Assembly (NCBI GenBank): GCA_018857735.1
Contig: JABMCL010001387.1
Coordinates: forward strand, 155,001 to 219,000
Reading direction: 5' to 3'
Length of the DNA stretch: 64,000 bases
DNA from: Alviniconcha marisindica
Lineage: Eukaryota; Mollusca; Gastropoda; Provannidae
The notes under the pieces are model-generated. The model was not told the origin of the DNA. It saw only the letters and a list, made by a program, of their open reading frames with translations, and ran no database searches. Below, piece by piece: positions 48,046 to 60,690 of this stretch (positions are counted from its first letter, which is position 1; each line of letters opens with the position of its first letter). Both the position numbers and the translations under genes were made by a program.

Positions 48046-48830
48046 AGAAATGAGGCTGTAAGTATAACCTTAAATGCATTTAAGCCGGCCAAGTGGCCGT
48101 ATTTGCAGTCCACGCATACAGTTCTTTTCAGTCAATCAGTGTCATCACCATTTAAGGGGGCTATTTGCTCCTCGTGCATACGGGCCCAGAGCAAAACAAA
48201 TTGTGCTACATTACAGTGTCAGCTTAAAGGGGATCCAAACCAAAGGGGCGTCACAGGCTGTACCATTGGGAATGCAATAAAAAAAACATATGTTTGCGTC
48301 TATTTTCACTGGATTTTTCAGCCTGTTTGTTAAAAATTGATGTTCAGAAAATTACAGGTCATGAAGACGAGACCGTGAATGCTGCCATGTTGTGCCCAGC
48401 AGTCTGTGTTAGTGATGTCATAAACGAGGCCAGCTGATCTGTCTTGAGCCAGACTTTTTCTGCTCTTCACTGGTCAAGAGCAAACCAATATGGCTGCTGT
48501 CTGGGAACTCAAACTAAAAACATAAAATTAAAAAGTACTTTTTGGGTTTGTTTAATATTAGTTTTTTTGTGTGTTTTTGTTTTTGATTTTTTTTTACTGA
48601 TCACATGAAGCAATGGATATGAAGATATTGGCACATTTTCAACGTTTTCAGACCTGCTTGCATCCTCAGTTTGGTTCTCCTTTAACGATGCACTCCACGG
48701 AAAAGGGAAGTTTTATAAAGAAAACTGTTGTGTTTAAGACACTCCTCCATGCCGGTAGGGACTGGGCTGAATTCATGCGCAGTCATTCTCACTTTTTAAT
48801 TATAAAAATGTGTGTGTGTGTGTTGTTTTT
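48046..48830. other. No gene recognised
   Basis: The part around 48330-48480 (CATGAAGACGAGACCGTGAA, then GCCATGTTGTGCCCAGCAGT) recurs in diverged form at 56300-56450 (GCCATTTTGTGCCCAGAGGT, then TCAGTGATGTCATCAACG), so it is a dispersed repeat of unknown family. Confidence 0.5.
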
Positions 48831-49235
48831 GATGTTTGAGTGTGCATGTCTGCTTTTTGTGTCTGTGCATGTCTGGTCATATCTGTATGGTCTGTGTGCA
48901 TGTCTGATCACATCAGTCTGTGTGCATGTCTGATCATGCCTATCTGTGTACGTGTGTGTGATCTGTGTGTATGTCTGTTCATGTGCGTATGTGTGTAGTC
49001 TGTGTGCGTGTCTGATTGTTCATGTGCATATGTGTGTAGTCTGTGTGCATGTCTGATCACATCTGTCTGTGTGCAGATATCTGATCACGTCTGTGAATGT
49101 TTGATCACGTATTTCTGTGTTCATGTCTGATCACGTCTGTCTGCATGTGCATATATATCTGATCATGTCTGTGTGCATGTCTGATCACCTCTGTCTACAT
49201 GCTCATATATCTGGTCACGTATGTCTGTGAGCCTG
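48830..49235. repeat. Degenerate tandem repeat of GTCTGTGTGCATGTCTGATC type
   Basis: Irregular units of about 20-35 bp. Confidence 0.88.
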
Positions 49236-49254
49236 TTGGAAGGAGGTTAAGGAT

Positions 49255-49860
49255 GTGGAATAAACTGACATGAGGGTATGGTCATAGACTGTAAGAGCAC
49301 CTTTTGTTGGTACGTGGTCTCACTGTCGCAGGATGTAGACTGTAAGTGTAAGAGCACCTTTTGTTGGTACGTGGTATTACTGTCACAGGATGTAGACTGT
49401 AAGTGTAAGAGCACCTTTTGTTGGTACGTGGTCTACTGTCACAGGATGTAGACTGTAAGTGTAAGAGCACCTTTTGTTGGTACGTGGTCTCACTGTCGCA
49501 GGATGTAGACTGTAAGTGTAAGAGCACCTTTTGTTGGTACATGGTCTCACTGTCGCAAGGATGTAGACTGTAAGTGTAAGAGCACCTTTTGTTGGTACAT
49601 GGTTTACTTCACAGGATGTAGACTGTAAATGTAAGAGCACTTTTGTTGGTACTGGTCTCACTGTCAAGGGTGTAGACTGTAAGTGTAAGAGCACCTTTTG
49701 TTGGTACATGGTATTACTCTCACAGGATGTAGACTGTAAGTGTAAGAGCATCTTTTGTTGGTACATGGTATTACTCTCACAGGATGTAGACTGTAACTAG
49801 TGTAAGAGTACATTTTGTTGGTACATGGTCTCACTGTCGCAGGATGCGGAGTACACTGAC
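49255..49860. repeat. Tandem repeat of about 57-60 bp
   Basis: The unit is GATGTAGACTGTAAGTGTAA, GAGCACCTTTTGTTGGTACG, TGGTCTCACTGTCGCAG, about ten copies. Each contains TGTCGCAG followed by a short segment and CTGTAAGTG. The first and last units carry an extra ACTGACATGAGGG segment. Confidence 0.94.
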
Positions 49861-49904
49861 ATGAGGGGTGTGGCCGTAGACTGTAACTTGTGTAAGAGTA
49901 TCTT

Positions 49905-50725
49905 TTGTCTCAGAGAGTTTGCTGTAATCACAGTTTGTGGTTATGATAGAGTCAGAGAGTTTGCTGTAATCACAGTTTGTGGTTATGATATAGTCAGAGA
50001 GTTTGCTGTAATTACAGCTTGTGGTCATGATATTGTCAGAGAGTTTGCTGTAATCACAGTTTGTGGTCATGATATTGTCAGAGAGTTTGCTGTAAGTGTA
50101 ATCACAGTTTGTGGTTATGATATTGTCAGAGAGATTGCTATAATCACAGTTTGTGATTATGATATAGTCAGAGAGTTTGCTGTAATCACAGTTTGTGGTT
50201 ATGATATAGTCAGAGAGTTTGCTGTAATCACAGTTTGTGGTCATGATATTGTCAAAGAGTTTGCTGTAATCACAGTTTGTGGTTATGATACAGTCAGAGA
50301 GTTTGCTGTAATCACAGTTTGTGATTATGTTATAGTCAGAGAGTTTGCTGTAATCACAGTTTGTGGTTATGATATTGTCAGAGAGTTTGCTGTAATCACA
50401 GTTTGTGGTCATGATATTGTCAGAGAGTTTGCTGTAATCACAGTTTGTGGTTATGATACAGTCAGAGAGTTTGCTGTAATCACAGTTTGTGGTTATGATA
50501 TGTCAGAGAGTTTGCTGTAATCACAGTTTGTGGTTATGATATTGTCAGAGAGTTTGCTGTAATCACAGTTTGTGTTATGATAAGTCAGAGAGTTTGCTGT
50601 AATCACAATTTGTGGTCATGATATTGTCAGAGAGTTTGCTGTAATCACAGTTTGTGGTCATGATATAGTCAGAGAGTTTGCTGTAATCACACTTTGTGAT
50701 TATGATATAGTCAGAGAGGCTCAGG
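49905..50725. repeat. 42-bp tandem repeat, about 19 copies
   Basis: The unit is AGAGAGTTTGCTGTAATCAC, AGTTTGTGGTTATGATATAG, TC. 42 bp is a multiple of three, so both strands are open. Confidence 0.96.
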
Positions 50726-50739
50726 TTAAACTTACAGGT

Positions 50740-51715
50740 GTTAACAAGTATGTTTTGTGGTTGTCACAGAGTTATAGTTAAACTACCATTTAATGGCAAC
50801 AACTGTGTTGCTGCATGTAGTGCTGTAAATTGTAACGTTATGTTTTGTGGCCATGTCACAGAGCCCTATGGTTAAGGGTGCTGACAGACCAGATATTTTG
50901 GTACTATTTTAATATGTTCTGTGATTGTCACAGAGAACGAAGGTCCGTTTCAGGGGTACTGGCAACAAATGCATGGCTGTAGTTTAGTGTTTTGTTGCGG
51001 TTACAGAAGCGTAATGGCTACAAATATTTGGGTGTAATGTTTTGTGGTTATCACAGAATGAAGGTCAATTTTAGGTGTACTGGCAACAAATGCATGGCTA
51101 TAACTGAGTGTGTTATGTAAATCAGTGGTGATTACAGAGGTGTAATAGCAACAAATATGTGGGCGTAATAGTATGTTTTTTGGTGATCACAGAGAGTAAA
51201 GGTCAATTTTAGGTGTACTGGCAACAAATACATGGCTATAACTGAGTGCGTTATGTAAATCAGTGGTGATTACAGAGGTGTAATAGCAACAAATATGTGG
51301 GCGTAATAGTATGTGTTTTGGTAATCACAGAGGGTAAAGGTCAGTTTTAGGTGTACTGGCAACAAGTACATTGCTGTAATTTAGTGTGTCTTGTCATGAT
51401 TACATTTACAGAGGCGTAATAGCAACAGATAATGTGGGCGTAATAGTAATTTTAGTATATTTTGTGGTTATCACAGAGATGCAAAAGCAACAAATATGTG
51501 GGTGTAAAAAAATGTAATAGTAATGTTTTGTGGTTATCACAGAGGCGCAAAGGCAACACATATGTGGGTGTAATTATATGTTTTGTGGTTATCACAAAGG
51601 TGCAAAAGCAACAAATAATGTGGGTGTAATGTTTTGTGGTTATCACAGAGGTGCAAAGGCAACAAATATGTGAGTGTAATAATACGTTTTGCTGTGATCA
51701 CAGAGTGAAGGTTGA
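50740..51715. repeat. Diverged tandem repeat of about 60-130 bp
   Basis: Shared blocks are TTTTGTGGTTATCACAGAGG, AAAGGCAACAAATATGTGGG, TGTAAT and AGGTGTACTGGCAACAAATA. The GTTTGTGGTTAT/CACAG core suggests descent from the same ancestor as the 42-bp array. Confidence 0.88.
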
Positions 51716-51984
51716 CAGTGTTGTTTTAGACAAGATGTTGCTGCAATGTAAATAGCCGTTTTGTGGTTGTCACATAGAGTGATAGGTCAGGGTGTTGACA
51801 GATCAGATTTTATTGTTGACACATGGTGGGTTCTTTGATCTGACCATCGGGAACACACTCATCTGATTCATCGTGAATGTCATGAGTAATCGTGGTTTTC
51901 GTTTCCTTTTCGGGGTGGCTATCGAACGTTTTCGGAGCCCAGTTCTGACAGTTGTGCCGTGGCCTGTGCAACAGGCACGCATGC

Positions 51985-52255
51985 TCCTTCCCCCAAGTTG
52001 GGTTCAGTCATTGAGGCTTTGTTTCTGAACCATTCAATTTCTTTCAAAATTCATGCACAGATATATATATATAGATATATATATATATACCTCTTCCCCC
52101 AAGTTGGGTTCAGTCATTGAGGCTTTCTTTCTAAATCATTCAATTTCTTTCAAAATTCATGCATAGATATATATATATACCTCTTCCCCCAAGTTGGGGT
52201 TAGTCATTGAGGCTTTGTTTCTGAACCATTCACGATTCAGTTTCTTTCAAAATTC
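51985..52255. repeat. Three tandem copies of about 90-100 bp plus (TA)n
   Basis: Each copy has CCCCCAAGTTGGGTTCAGTC, ATTGAGGCTTTGTTTCTGAA and ATTTCTTTCAAAATTCATGC, ending in an ATATAT run. The copies are at about 51989, 52096 and 52186. Confidence 0.93.
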
Positions 52256-52507
52256 ACAAATTCTGCTCTTCCATTAATTCCCAACCCATAACTGGGAAGG
52301 AGACGACATCCAGGCAACATTGCTTTTCTTTCTGAACATCTTTTCGTTCAGAGGAGTTCTCTGGTAGCGCCCTCTCGTCATAATCATCATGACAGGGTGA
52401 TTTCGATCCTCATCCAAGACACACTCTTGATATTTACTAAGTCAGGATGTCTGTGTGTTGTAGTAATAATCAGTATATCTGGATATCAGTAATAACTAGT
52501 GGAATAG

Positions 52508-52533
52508 TATATATATATATATATATATATACT
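52508..52533. repeat. (TA)n microsatellite
   Basis: Simple TA run, followed by T-rich sequence to 52615. Confidence 0.95.
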
Positions 52534-52669
52534 ATGTTTTTTTTCTTCTTCTTTTTGTTTTGTTTTGTTTTTGTTCTCTCTTTCTCTCTCTTTAATTTTT
52601 TGTTTGACTTACTTCTAGTCAGTAATTCTCATGGCCAGGTCCTAATTTTTCTTCCATTGTGGGAGAATA

Positions 52670-53010
52670 CAGATGGGTCCGTAAAGTACAGAATACAGAC
52701 GAATCAGTAAAATATAATATAGAATACATAGGGGTCAGTAAAATATAGAATACAGATGGGACAGTAAAATATAGAATACAGATGGAATCAGTAAAATACA
52801 GAATACAGATGGAATCAGTAAAATACAGAATACAGATGGAATCAGTCAAATATAGAATACAGACGAATCAGTAAAATACAGAATACAGATGGAATCAGTC
52901 AAATATAGAATACAGACGAGTCAGTAAAATACAGAATACAGATGGAATCAGTCAAATATAGAATACAGACGAATCAGTAAAATACAGAATACAGATGGAA
53001 TCAGTAAAAT
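52670..53010. repeat. Tandem repeat, unit about 27 bp, about 12 copies
   Basis: The unit is AGTAAAATACAGAATACAGA plus TGGAATC, with alternate units TCAAATATAGAATACAGACG. Confidence 0.95.
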
Positions 53011-54360
53011 ATATGCACTTTCAGTTCGCTTGAGTCATTCATGGTTGTGACTGAATAACAGTTTGATCCCTGTGTGGGCAAGTGAAGAAGTGAGGCTTAC
53101 CTGCATAATTATCATCTGGCCCTTAATTATCATGGGATTTGCCCTGATATAACCATCATGGTTGACTGGGCATATAAAACAAAAACAGTTTCCTTTCCTA
53201 TCATCATGGGAGACTAAACCGGCAAAATAATACTTTTTGTTTGTCAGAAATGTTATGACCAGTAAGTTTCCTGACATTACGGGAAAATTACTGGTAGATT
53301 CAACTGTGAGTGTGAAGGTAAATGTGGTTTCACTGGTTCATTATGAACCAGCAAAACCATGATTTTACATTCAGGTGTATTCATTTTCAAGGCCAAGTAT
53401 CGTAATTATGTTCTGCTGTGAATGGTATATCTATAACATTACAAGTATAAGTACAATCAGTGATATTTGTGACCCGATGTGTAGTTTTTTTCCCAGGGAG
53501 ACTGAACCAGTCAAGCAGTCCTGACTTTTTGCCAGCTTTTGTTGTTAATGTCAGTCAGAAACGTTCGTGAACAAATAAGTATCACCCTTTTGGGAGAAGA
53601 AGCAAAATGAAACAGCACCCTAACTTTTCAATGTCAGCAATGTTCATTACGACTAAGTGCCAGGTTGTCTTCTCTTGCGGGAAGGTGAACGACTAAAAAA
53701 AAAATTGATGCCGTTTTCCGTAATAAATGTTAAAAAAGTTGAAAGATAATATAATTTGTGACCAAATACTGAGGTCTTCCCCTCTGACCAAACGCTGCGT
53801 CCTGTCTGTTATGGGAGAAGGCACCTGGTCGAATGAGGCGTGTTGCATATATTATAATGTCATGCGCTCTTCTTTATCACAGTCTTTGAATCGGGTGGCG
53901 CTTTTAAGTTTGATTTTTGACCGTGCACTGTGTCGTTTTTTGCATGGCTGGTTAATAAATAAAAAAAAGTGAAATGATGTTCTTTTTATGGCAAGTTTAA
54001 CAGCCTCACCAATATACTCCGCTAGTGCTGTTCCGACTGCTGTGTTTGTTACTGTGAGTGTGCAATATTAATATTATTGTGATAGTCATTGTTGTTTTGT
54101 GTTGATGGGTCTTGCAGTCATTACTTCTGGCGGCATTGGACTTCCATTGGGCTGGGTTGGTTACAGCCTCAGTCTCAGACTCCGTGTACCGTTCGTGGCA
54201 TTATATTAAAGTCGGTATACTGTCGTCAGCAGAAAATGTCAGTTAAATGTTCATCCTCTTTCCTGGCGGCACGTCGGTTGAACCCTCTGACAGAGACACC
54301 CTTTATTGTGAAACTACATCCTACAGTTTTACACCCACCCTTTGTATTCCAAACTTCAGT
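53011..54360. other. No gene recognised
   Basis: Contains a degenerate family C-like tail at 53115-53190. Otherwise unique-looking, with no splice-flanked frame. Confidence 0.5.
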
Positions 54361-54365
54361 GTAAA

Positions 54366-54396
54366 TGCCCCCCCCCCCCCCCCCCCCCCCCCCCCA
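54366..54396. repeat. polyC tract of about 30
   Basis: An uninterrupted C run directly before the family A SINE. Another (about 12 C then CA) follows the SINE at 54728-54756. Confidence 0.97.
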
Positions 54397-54406
54397 GGCC
54401 CACATG

Positions 54407-54725
54407 TGAGCCAGTTTGGCCTAGTGGTAAGGCGTTAGGCTGGTAAGCAGAGGGACCTCGGTTTGAATCCGCTTTGGCTCCCCTTTCTCTTCAAAAATTG
54501 TGCTCTGTGGACACTGGCTTGTGACTCTGTGAGTCTGTCCCTCACAGTTTATGAAACGTTAAAATGACTCTCATCACTGCCTACTTTAATGCAGAAGTCA
54601 TTCTGGTGGTGACAGTGTAGCGATAGGTATATAATCTCCCTCTCCCCCCACCTCCGTACCCCCTTCCCCCCGTCCCTAATAAGCCTTATGGTTTCTGTGG
54701 ATGTTAAGCACAGTGTTTACTTAAA
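54407..54725 (+). mobile_element. tRNA-derived SINE (family A), plus-strand copy
   Basis: A box TGGCCTAGTGG, B box GGTTTGAATCC, then the same body as the copy at 6.2-6.5 kb (ACACTGGCTTGTGACTC; AAAATGACTCTCATCACTGC) and the tail CCTTATGGTTTCTGTGGATG. The polyC tract just before it separates it from unrelated sequence. Confidence 0.88.
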
Positions 54726-54756
54726 TGACCCCCCCCCCCCACACACACACACACAC

Positions 54757-55195
54757 CTCAGCCAAATCCAACACTCTATGAATGAATGTGTGTGTGTACA
54801 TGTACGCGTGGGTGTTTGTGGTTTGAATCCTGTACATATGTAGCCTAATGGATGGGTTGGTGTTTGTTTTATGGGTGTTTTGTTGTTGTTGTTTTGCAAA
54901 GAATCTAACTCTTAGGACTGTAGAGTAGGTGGTGCTTTATTAAATACATGTAGGGTGGTCTTTTTATCTGGAGTTTTACCGTATTGATCAGCGCTGCTTT
55001 GATTGTTGAAATGTAACTGAATTTGCACTTTAGTAAACTAAAAGAGACGATTTGTGTTTTGTGTTTAGAAATTTGTTTCATTGTGGTACATCTTTATAAT
55101 TTTGTTCATTTAATAATGTTTTCCCCCCATTCTCTGACTGACATCTGCTCATTTAAAAGAAGAAAAAAAAATCCTGTAACTCTTTTAAGTTAAAA
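54757..55195. other. No gene recognised
   Basis: AT-rich sequence between the two SINEs. Confidence 0.5.
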
Positions 55196-55535
55196 CAAAA
55201 TTCATTGGTCCCTTGCTGGAGATGTGGGTCACCTGACCCGTGTGGGGCTGCAGCTGCCACGAGAGCAGCGCTACCCATTCCTGTGAGTGTGAGCGGCAGT
55301 CTCTTACATCCTGACAATTGTATGGCAGCCAGTGCTTCGGGTCTTTAACGTGCGCTCAGATGTTGACGCGCTCAGATGTTGATGCACGTGATTGCTCATG
55401 GGGGCCATAAGAGTGTGTACAGAAAGTTGGCTCTGGGAGAAAAATCCCTTGTCAGTGTCGCGCTGGGAATTGAACCTGCATCTGTGGTGTTCCCGTCTTT
55501 TCAGTCTGATGCATGCTCTGCCCGCTGAGCTACCC
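55196..55535 (-). mobile_element. tRNA-derived SINE (family B)
   Basis: On the minus strand it starts GGTAGCTCAGCGGGCAGAGC (A box), then GGTTCAATTCC (B box), followed by a long body ending in the CCAGCAAGGGACC region. An 18-bp internal duplication is visible near 55355-55390. A polyC tract borders its head. Confidence 0.8.
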
Positions 55536-57085
55536 CCCCCCCCCCCCCCCCCTCCCCTGCGGCTCATTCCAAGAAATGGTCTTTTTGGAGGAAGTCTTCA
55601 ACCTTCTTTCTTTTCTCTCTCTTTTTTTCCTTTTTTTTATATTTTTGTTTTTATTAAATAATTTTTTTTACACGTTTAACAAAGCGTGTGTTTTGTCAAC
55701 ATTCCGTGGTACTTTTGACAATCAGTGTTTCGTGCATTTTTGTTAATACCTTTTTAAAAACTTTACCTAATTGTCTAGTCCTATCTGAAATCTGTCAGTG
55801 TTGCCTATTGCAGACAGATCACACTTACTCATTCCAGACCTGACATGACAGCACAATGAACCTGAAAGACCTCCATGTTTGGTTACTGAATATAGTGTGA
55901 GAGAAGATGTGTGTAGTCACTGCTTCAACAGACCTTTTTTGCCTTGGTGCTTCAAAGATCGAACAGAGTTGTGAACATAAAAGTCATCGTTGTCAGCCAC
56001 AGCACCGTCATTGTTGCCGTTATTATCAAAATCAGACTTCATTCTCCACCACCTTTCTGGTGTGTCTTAAGAGCCCTCTGTCTGCAGACTAATCTGTGTG
56101 GATTCGTTGCACCAGAATCAGGTTTTCAAAACAGAATCCTCAGCAGAAACAGTTAATTATTAAACTAGGCAAATTTGAAGCATGGAGGCGTCGTAGGCCT
56201 GACTGACAGGAACAGATTTTTTAAAAAGAGACACGCAGCACTTGTCGCTCAAATTCTGGTCATGTTTGTAAAAAACAGAACATTTCGAAGTTGCAAAATC
56301 ACGGCCATGAGCACTGCCATTTTGTGCCCAGAGGTCTGTGTCAGTGATGTCATCAACGTGGCTGGCAAAGTGGTAAGCGTATCAGAAATACCTCACGGAC
56401 CAGCCTTTTTTTTTTTTTTTTGCTCTTCATTGCCAAAGAGCAAACCAATGTAGCTGTGTCCTGAGGGAGGAAGGAAATTGTTTTTTAATGCCCAGTCAAC
56501 CACGATGGTGATGTCAGGCGATCACCCTGAGGAGCTGAAGTTCAATGCGTGAAAGTAACTCTTTCGCTGAAAGAAAACCTGCAGATGGAAATGTTTGCAC
56601 ATTTTCCGCGTCTCGGGGCCAACTTGTGTCTTCTTTGCTGTGGGTCCACCTTAACCTTACCTTGACCTTGACCTTGACCCTGCTTGCTGCTGCTGTGGAA
56701 CACCGTTACGATAGGGGCGATAGGGGTCGAGACCGCAGCCATGCGCTCGCATTTCCGTTCTGTTTCCTCCGTCTGATGGACTTAAAAATACCGCAGTTGG
56801 TACCAAACTTTTTGCACTTGCCAGTGTTTTAGCTGAGCGTGCAACAGGGACATGCGTGAGACTGACTCGGAGACTGAGAGAGAAATTCTCAAAAATACAA
56901 GTGTTGTACTGAGCAGCAAAGAGTCAGTAGCTTTGTTTAAGTCTTCTGCTTTTTTTTCTCTTTTCTTTTCTTTTCTTTTCGTATTTAAGACTCTTTTTTT
57001 TTATGGACAAACCAGACTGATAATTATTCCATTTCAATTTTCATTGAAGAAGGTTTCCTAGCAAATGAAAAATTCTTGATACTCA
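55536..57085. other. No gene recognised
   Basis: T-rich at 55610-55680 and 56410-56422. A CTTGAC/CCTTGAC short repeat at 56648-56690. The 56170-56460 segment is a relative of 48330-48480. Confidence 0.5.
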
Positions 57086-57087
57086 GC

Positions 57088-57430
57088 ATTTCTGTGTGTT
57101 TGTAAGTGTATGTGTTTGTAAGTGTGTGTGTTTGTAAATGTGTTTGTTTGTAAGTGTGTGTGTTTGTAAGTGTATGTGTTTGTAAATGTGTGTGTTTGTA
57201 AGTGTATGTGTTTGTAAGTGTGTGTGTTTGTAAGTGTGTGTGTTTGTGTGTTTGTAAGTGTATGTGTTTGTAAGTGATGTGTTTGTAAGTGTGTGTGTTT
57301 GTGTGTGTGTTTGTAAGTGTGTGTGTTTGTAAGTGTGTGTGTTTGTAAGTGTTATGTGTTTGTAAGTGTATGTGTTTGTAAGTGTATGTGTTTGTAAGTG
57401 TGTGTGTGTTTGTAAGTGTGTGTTTGTGTT
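57088..57430. repeat. Tandem repeat of GTGTGTTTGTAAGT, unit 14 bp
   Basis: About 24 units with TATG/TGTG alternation. Every unit contains GTAAGT on the plus strand, a consensus donor core. Confidence 0.95.
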
Positions 57431-59210
57431 TTTGCTCTCATTCTGCCCACTGGGCTCAAACCGGTTGACATTTGCTCCAAGTGCACACAGTCGTACTGCG
57501 GCTGCATACTGCAATGTCTGACAGCTGTGTTCTTCAATGTAAATGTGCGAACAGGTGGGATGTGTGTTCGTGGATGATAATGCCTGAGCAACTAAGATGT
57601 GTTTTTGAATGTAAAAGTTGTGAACAACTGATGTTTTTCGCTGTCACTAGTGTCAGCGAGACAGGATGGTTTTGCTCTGGTCCTACGACAAAAATGCTAC
57701 AATGTTGCATTTGCTCATTGGGAACGTGTGATGTGTACATTTTGCTGGAAACGAATACTTTTCACTTGTGCGTTCATCTTGTGGACAAACTCCAGTCTGT
57801 GTTTGCATGAGCATGAGGCTGTCGCACCATAACTGCCGTTTACGGCAAAATGGGATAAGTGCAGGGAGGGACAGTTGCATGATGGGAGCGTTGCTGTCAC
57901 TGTCCTGGCAGAATTACACAGATTATATCTTATCAGATTTTTCAACAGCAAGCCAAATTCAGTCAATAATGAGGAAGGGCAAAGGTCATTCATGAAAAGA
58001 GACAAATGTACAAGACTGCATTTAAGTACTTTCCAGGACAGTGGTTTTATTGTTTTTTGTTTTGTTTTGTTTTGGGGGGGGGTTTGTTTTTTGTTTTGTT
58101 GTTGGTGGTGTGGGTTTCTGTTGTTGTTTTTTGTTTGGTAACATATTTGTTAATTGCCATCAAGACTGATATTTTGGACTCTCCTCCACGGACAGTGTGT
58201 GGCTAGTTCCCACGTGGCGGGGTAATAAAAAATGGCCACACATGCAATCTTCTCGCCCTGTGAAATGCATTTGTCAACGTACAGTTGCATAATACCGGGT
58301 GACCCACGCAGTGTTCAGCTGAGGAACACTACAACAACGGCAACAAGACGTAGTTCAGAATGGGATGTCACTTGCTGTATGTTTTCTTATAATTATAGGG
58401 GAAGTTTTGTGTGTGTATTTATCACAATCATCAGTCCAACTTTGCTAACAGTTAAAAAAAGAAAGAAAAAGAAAAGAAAAAAAAGGACTTAATTACTAAG
58501 TCGGTGCAAAAACTATCCCCTTTATTCAGTGTCGATCCTGTTTTGGGTGAATTTTATTCACCCTCCTTCTTTATCACCGTTTTCTGTTTGACGTCAGTGG
58601 TTGTTTTAGGCTGCAAAAATGTTGGTTAATGAGACTGTACTTAACGACAGAATTTGTTGGTACTTAACAATGGAATGTTTTATATCATTCTTGTGTTTTA
58701 AAAATGTAAACATTTTTATCCCTAATGTGTTAAAATTGCTAACACATGTCTGCATGGTTGTGCGTATCTAGTGCCTCTCTAACAGTAACAGTGCTTAATT
58801 TTACAGTTTTTTTGTTTGTTTTTAACGCTTTTGTGAAATAGAAATGCATGTTAGTGTCATGTGATTTCTCACATGTTCCTTTCAGTAGCCTTCTGTTGAC
58901 AAGTGAAGAATGGACGTTCCATGTGTATGCGAAAGTGTGGATGTGCGTGAATGTTTCACGATTTCATACTTGGGTGTGGAGGCAGTAAGTAGACTGTGTC
59001 ATGAGCATCGGAAAGCTTGGTGAGTTGATGGAATCAATGCGATGGCTACTCATCACGCCACTGTGTTAGAATATAATGCATCGGTTGATTCTGTTCACAC
59101 TTAAGAGGGACATTTTAGTATTGTGGGGCCCTGCGTGTAATGTTGCAGTCATTTCGTAGTGTTAGGGTGTAGAGTCTGGTGGTGTCGGTTATTCTGACCT
59201 TGCGTTTGGA
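57431..59210. other. No gene recognised
   Basis: Unique-looking with T/G-rich stretch at 58048-58140 and A-rich run at 58455-58485. Short frames only, no known domain. Confidence 0.5.
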
Positions 59211-59640
59211 TCGCGTTGCAAAGTGGCATTGTCATGTTATTCTAGTCACGTTAGGATGACCTAAGTGCAACATTGTCATGTTATTCTATGCTTGTGTTGG
59301 GATCTCTTTGCAATGTGGCATTGTCATGTTATTCTACCCTTGTCACGTTTGGGTGACTTTAATGCAACATTGTCATGTTATTCTGTCCTCGTGTTAGGAT
59401 CACCTAGCAATGTGGCATTGTCATGTTATTCTGACCTTGTCATGTTAGGATGGCATTGCAGTGCAACATTGTCATGTTATTGTAGCCTTGTCATGTTAGG
59501 ATGGCTGTAATGTGACCATGTCATGTTAGCGGACAGACAGATAATTTACTTCAACCATGACAGTTTTATGAGGTCACATGTTAGGGGAACCTTGTCATGT
59601 TAGGATGGTCTTGACCTGCATGTTAGGATGACTTTGTAAT
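59211..59640. repeat. Diverged tandem repeat of about 40-65 bp
   Basis: Units share GCAACATTGTCATGTTATTC and CCTTGTCATGTTAGGATG. Confidence 0.9.
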
Positions 59641-59719
59641 GCGACCTTGTTAGGGTGACCTTGTAGTGTTACATGTTAATAGACGATTTCCGGAAATAAC
59701 AGGCGAAGATAATTTGACA

Positions 59720-60150
59720 GTGTTTTCTTACTCCGGGAGAGTGAAGTCCCTTGAATGGAGGCGGCAGCTGAGAAGAGCCGATCTGCGACAGTTTTAGATC
59801 TTCAGGCATGGACCTGTTATAATTTATACTAGACTACCAGCTGGGGGAACCTACTATCCGATCTGCACGTTCCCCGCGAGCAGCGAGTGTTTGATCGGCG
59901 TTTCTGATGCCTTTTCTGCCTTTTGTTTACGGGTATCCGTCATCTTGCCCACGTGCTCACTGTACCCCCGACGAAAGCGTGCCTACTCTGCGCTACACCC
60001 GCAGGCCTGGCCCTGTATATACAGGTCCATGCCCGAAGGCTCTTACCGAGTGCAGTCCCCTGGATTTCCGAAGATCGTCTATTGAATGAGACGCATCGCA
60101 CATAAATGGCTCTTGTGAGACTTGACATTGTATTTTAATGAATAAATAAT
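59720..60150. other. GC-rich unique stretch, function unknown
   Basis: Three short plus-strand frames of 60-64 codons are open together from about 59891 to 60105, and one on minus. None has a recognisable domain. An AATAAA occurs near 60143. Confidence 0.35.
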
Positions 60151-60690
60151 CAATTCTTCTTCTTCCGTATAGTGTGCAACTTCAACGCTCGGATGCTTTT
60201 AGTTACACATTTTTTATATATATTTTTGCCAAACACAAAATCCTAAAACGAACATGTATTTTAATAGATCAGTATATATATGTTTTCTGTGTGTTCTGAT
60301 GATTTTTTTTCTTTTTCTTTTTTCTTCATGATGCCACCAGTCAGGTCCGTTTTAGATTCTCTTAACCAAATTTTTGTATTTTCATTGAAGTTACAAAACT
60401 TTGTCAACCTTTTGCATGTTAGTTTAATTCGAGCCTACTTCATTTCAGTGTGTTTTCCCTTTGTTGTTGCTGTTAGTTCAAGTGTTACTTTTACTGATGT
60501 AATGGTTTAAGTGTGTATGTGTGTGTGTGTGTGTTATCTGTGTCTTTGTGTGTATAGCATATATTTATGACAAAAGTTTGCCAAAAGCAAGCAAACGTTT
60601 CTACCTTTCCGTTTCCTTTTGAGTGTAACATGTAATTCACTAACTGAAATACTTATTTTTATCTGTGTTCTCCCAAATTCCCCCAACCAC
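60151..60690. other. No gene recognised
   Basis: AT-rich with short TA and TG runs. Confidence 0.5.

Noticed and set aside
54407..54480. Possible functional tRNA gene (A and B boxes present)
   Set aside because: No convincing cloverleaf with a proper anticodon stem, and the same sequence with the same non-tRNA body recurs at 6.2-6.5 kb, so it is a SINE.
55460..55535. Possible tRNA gene on minus
   Set aside because: Boxes present but the body continues into a long SINE-type tail; the stems are imperfect.
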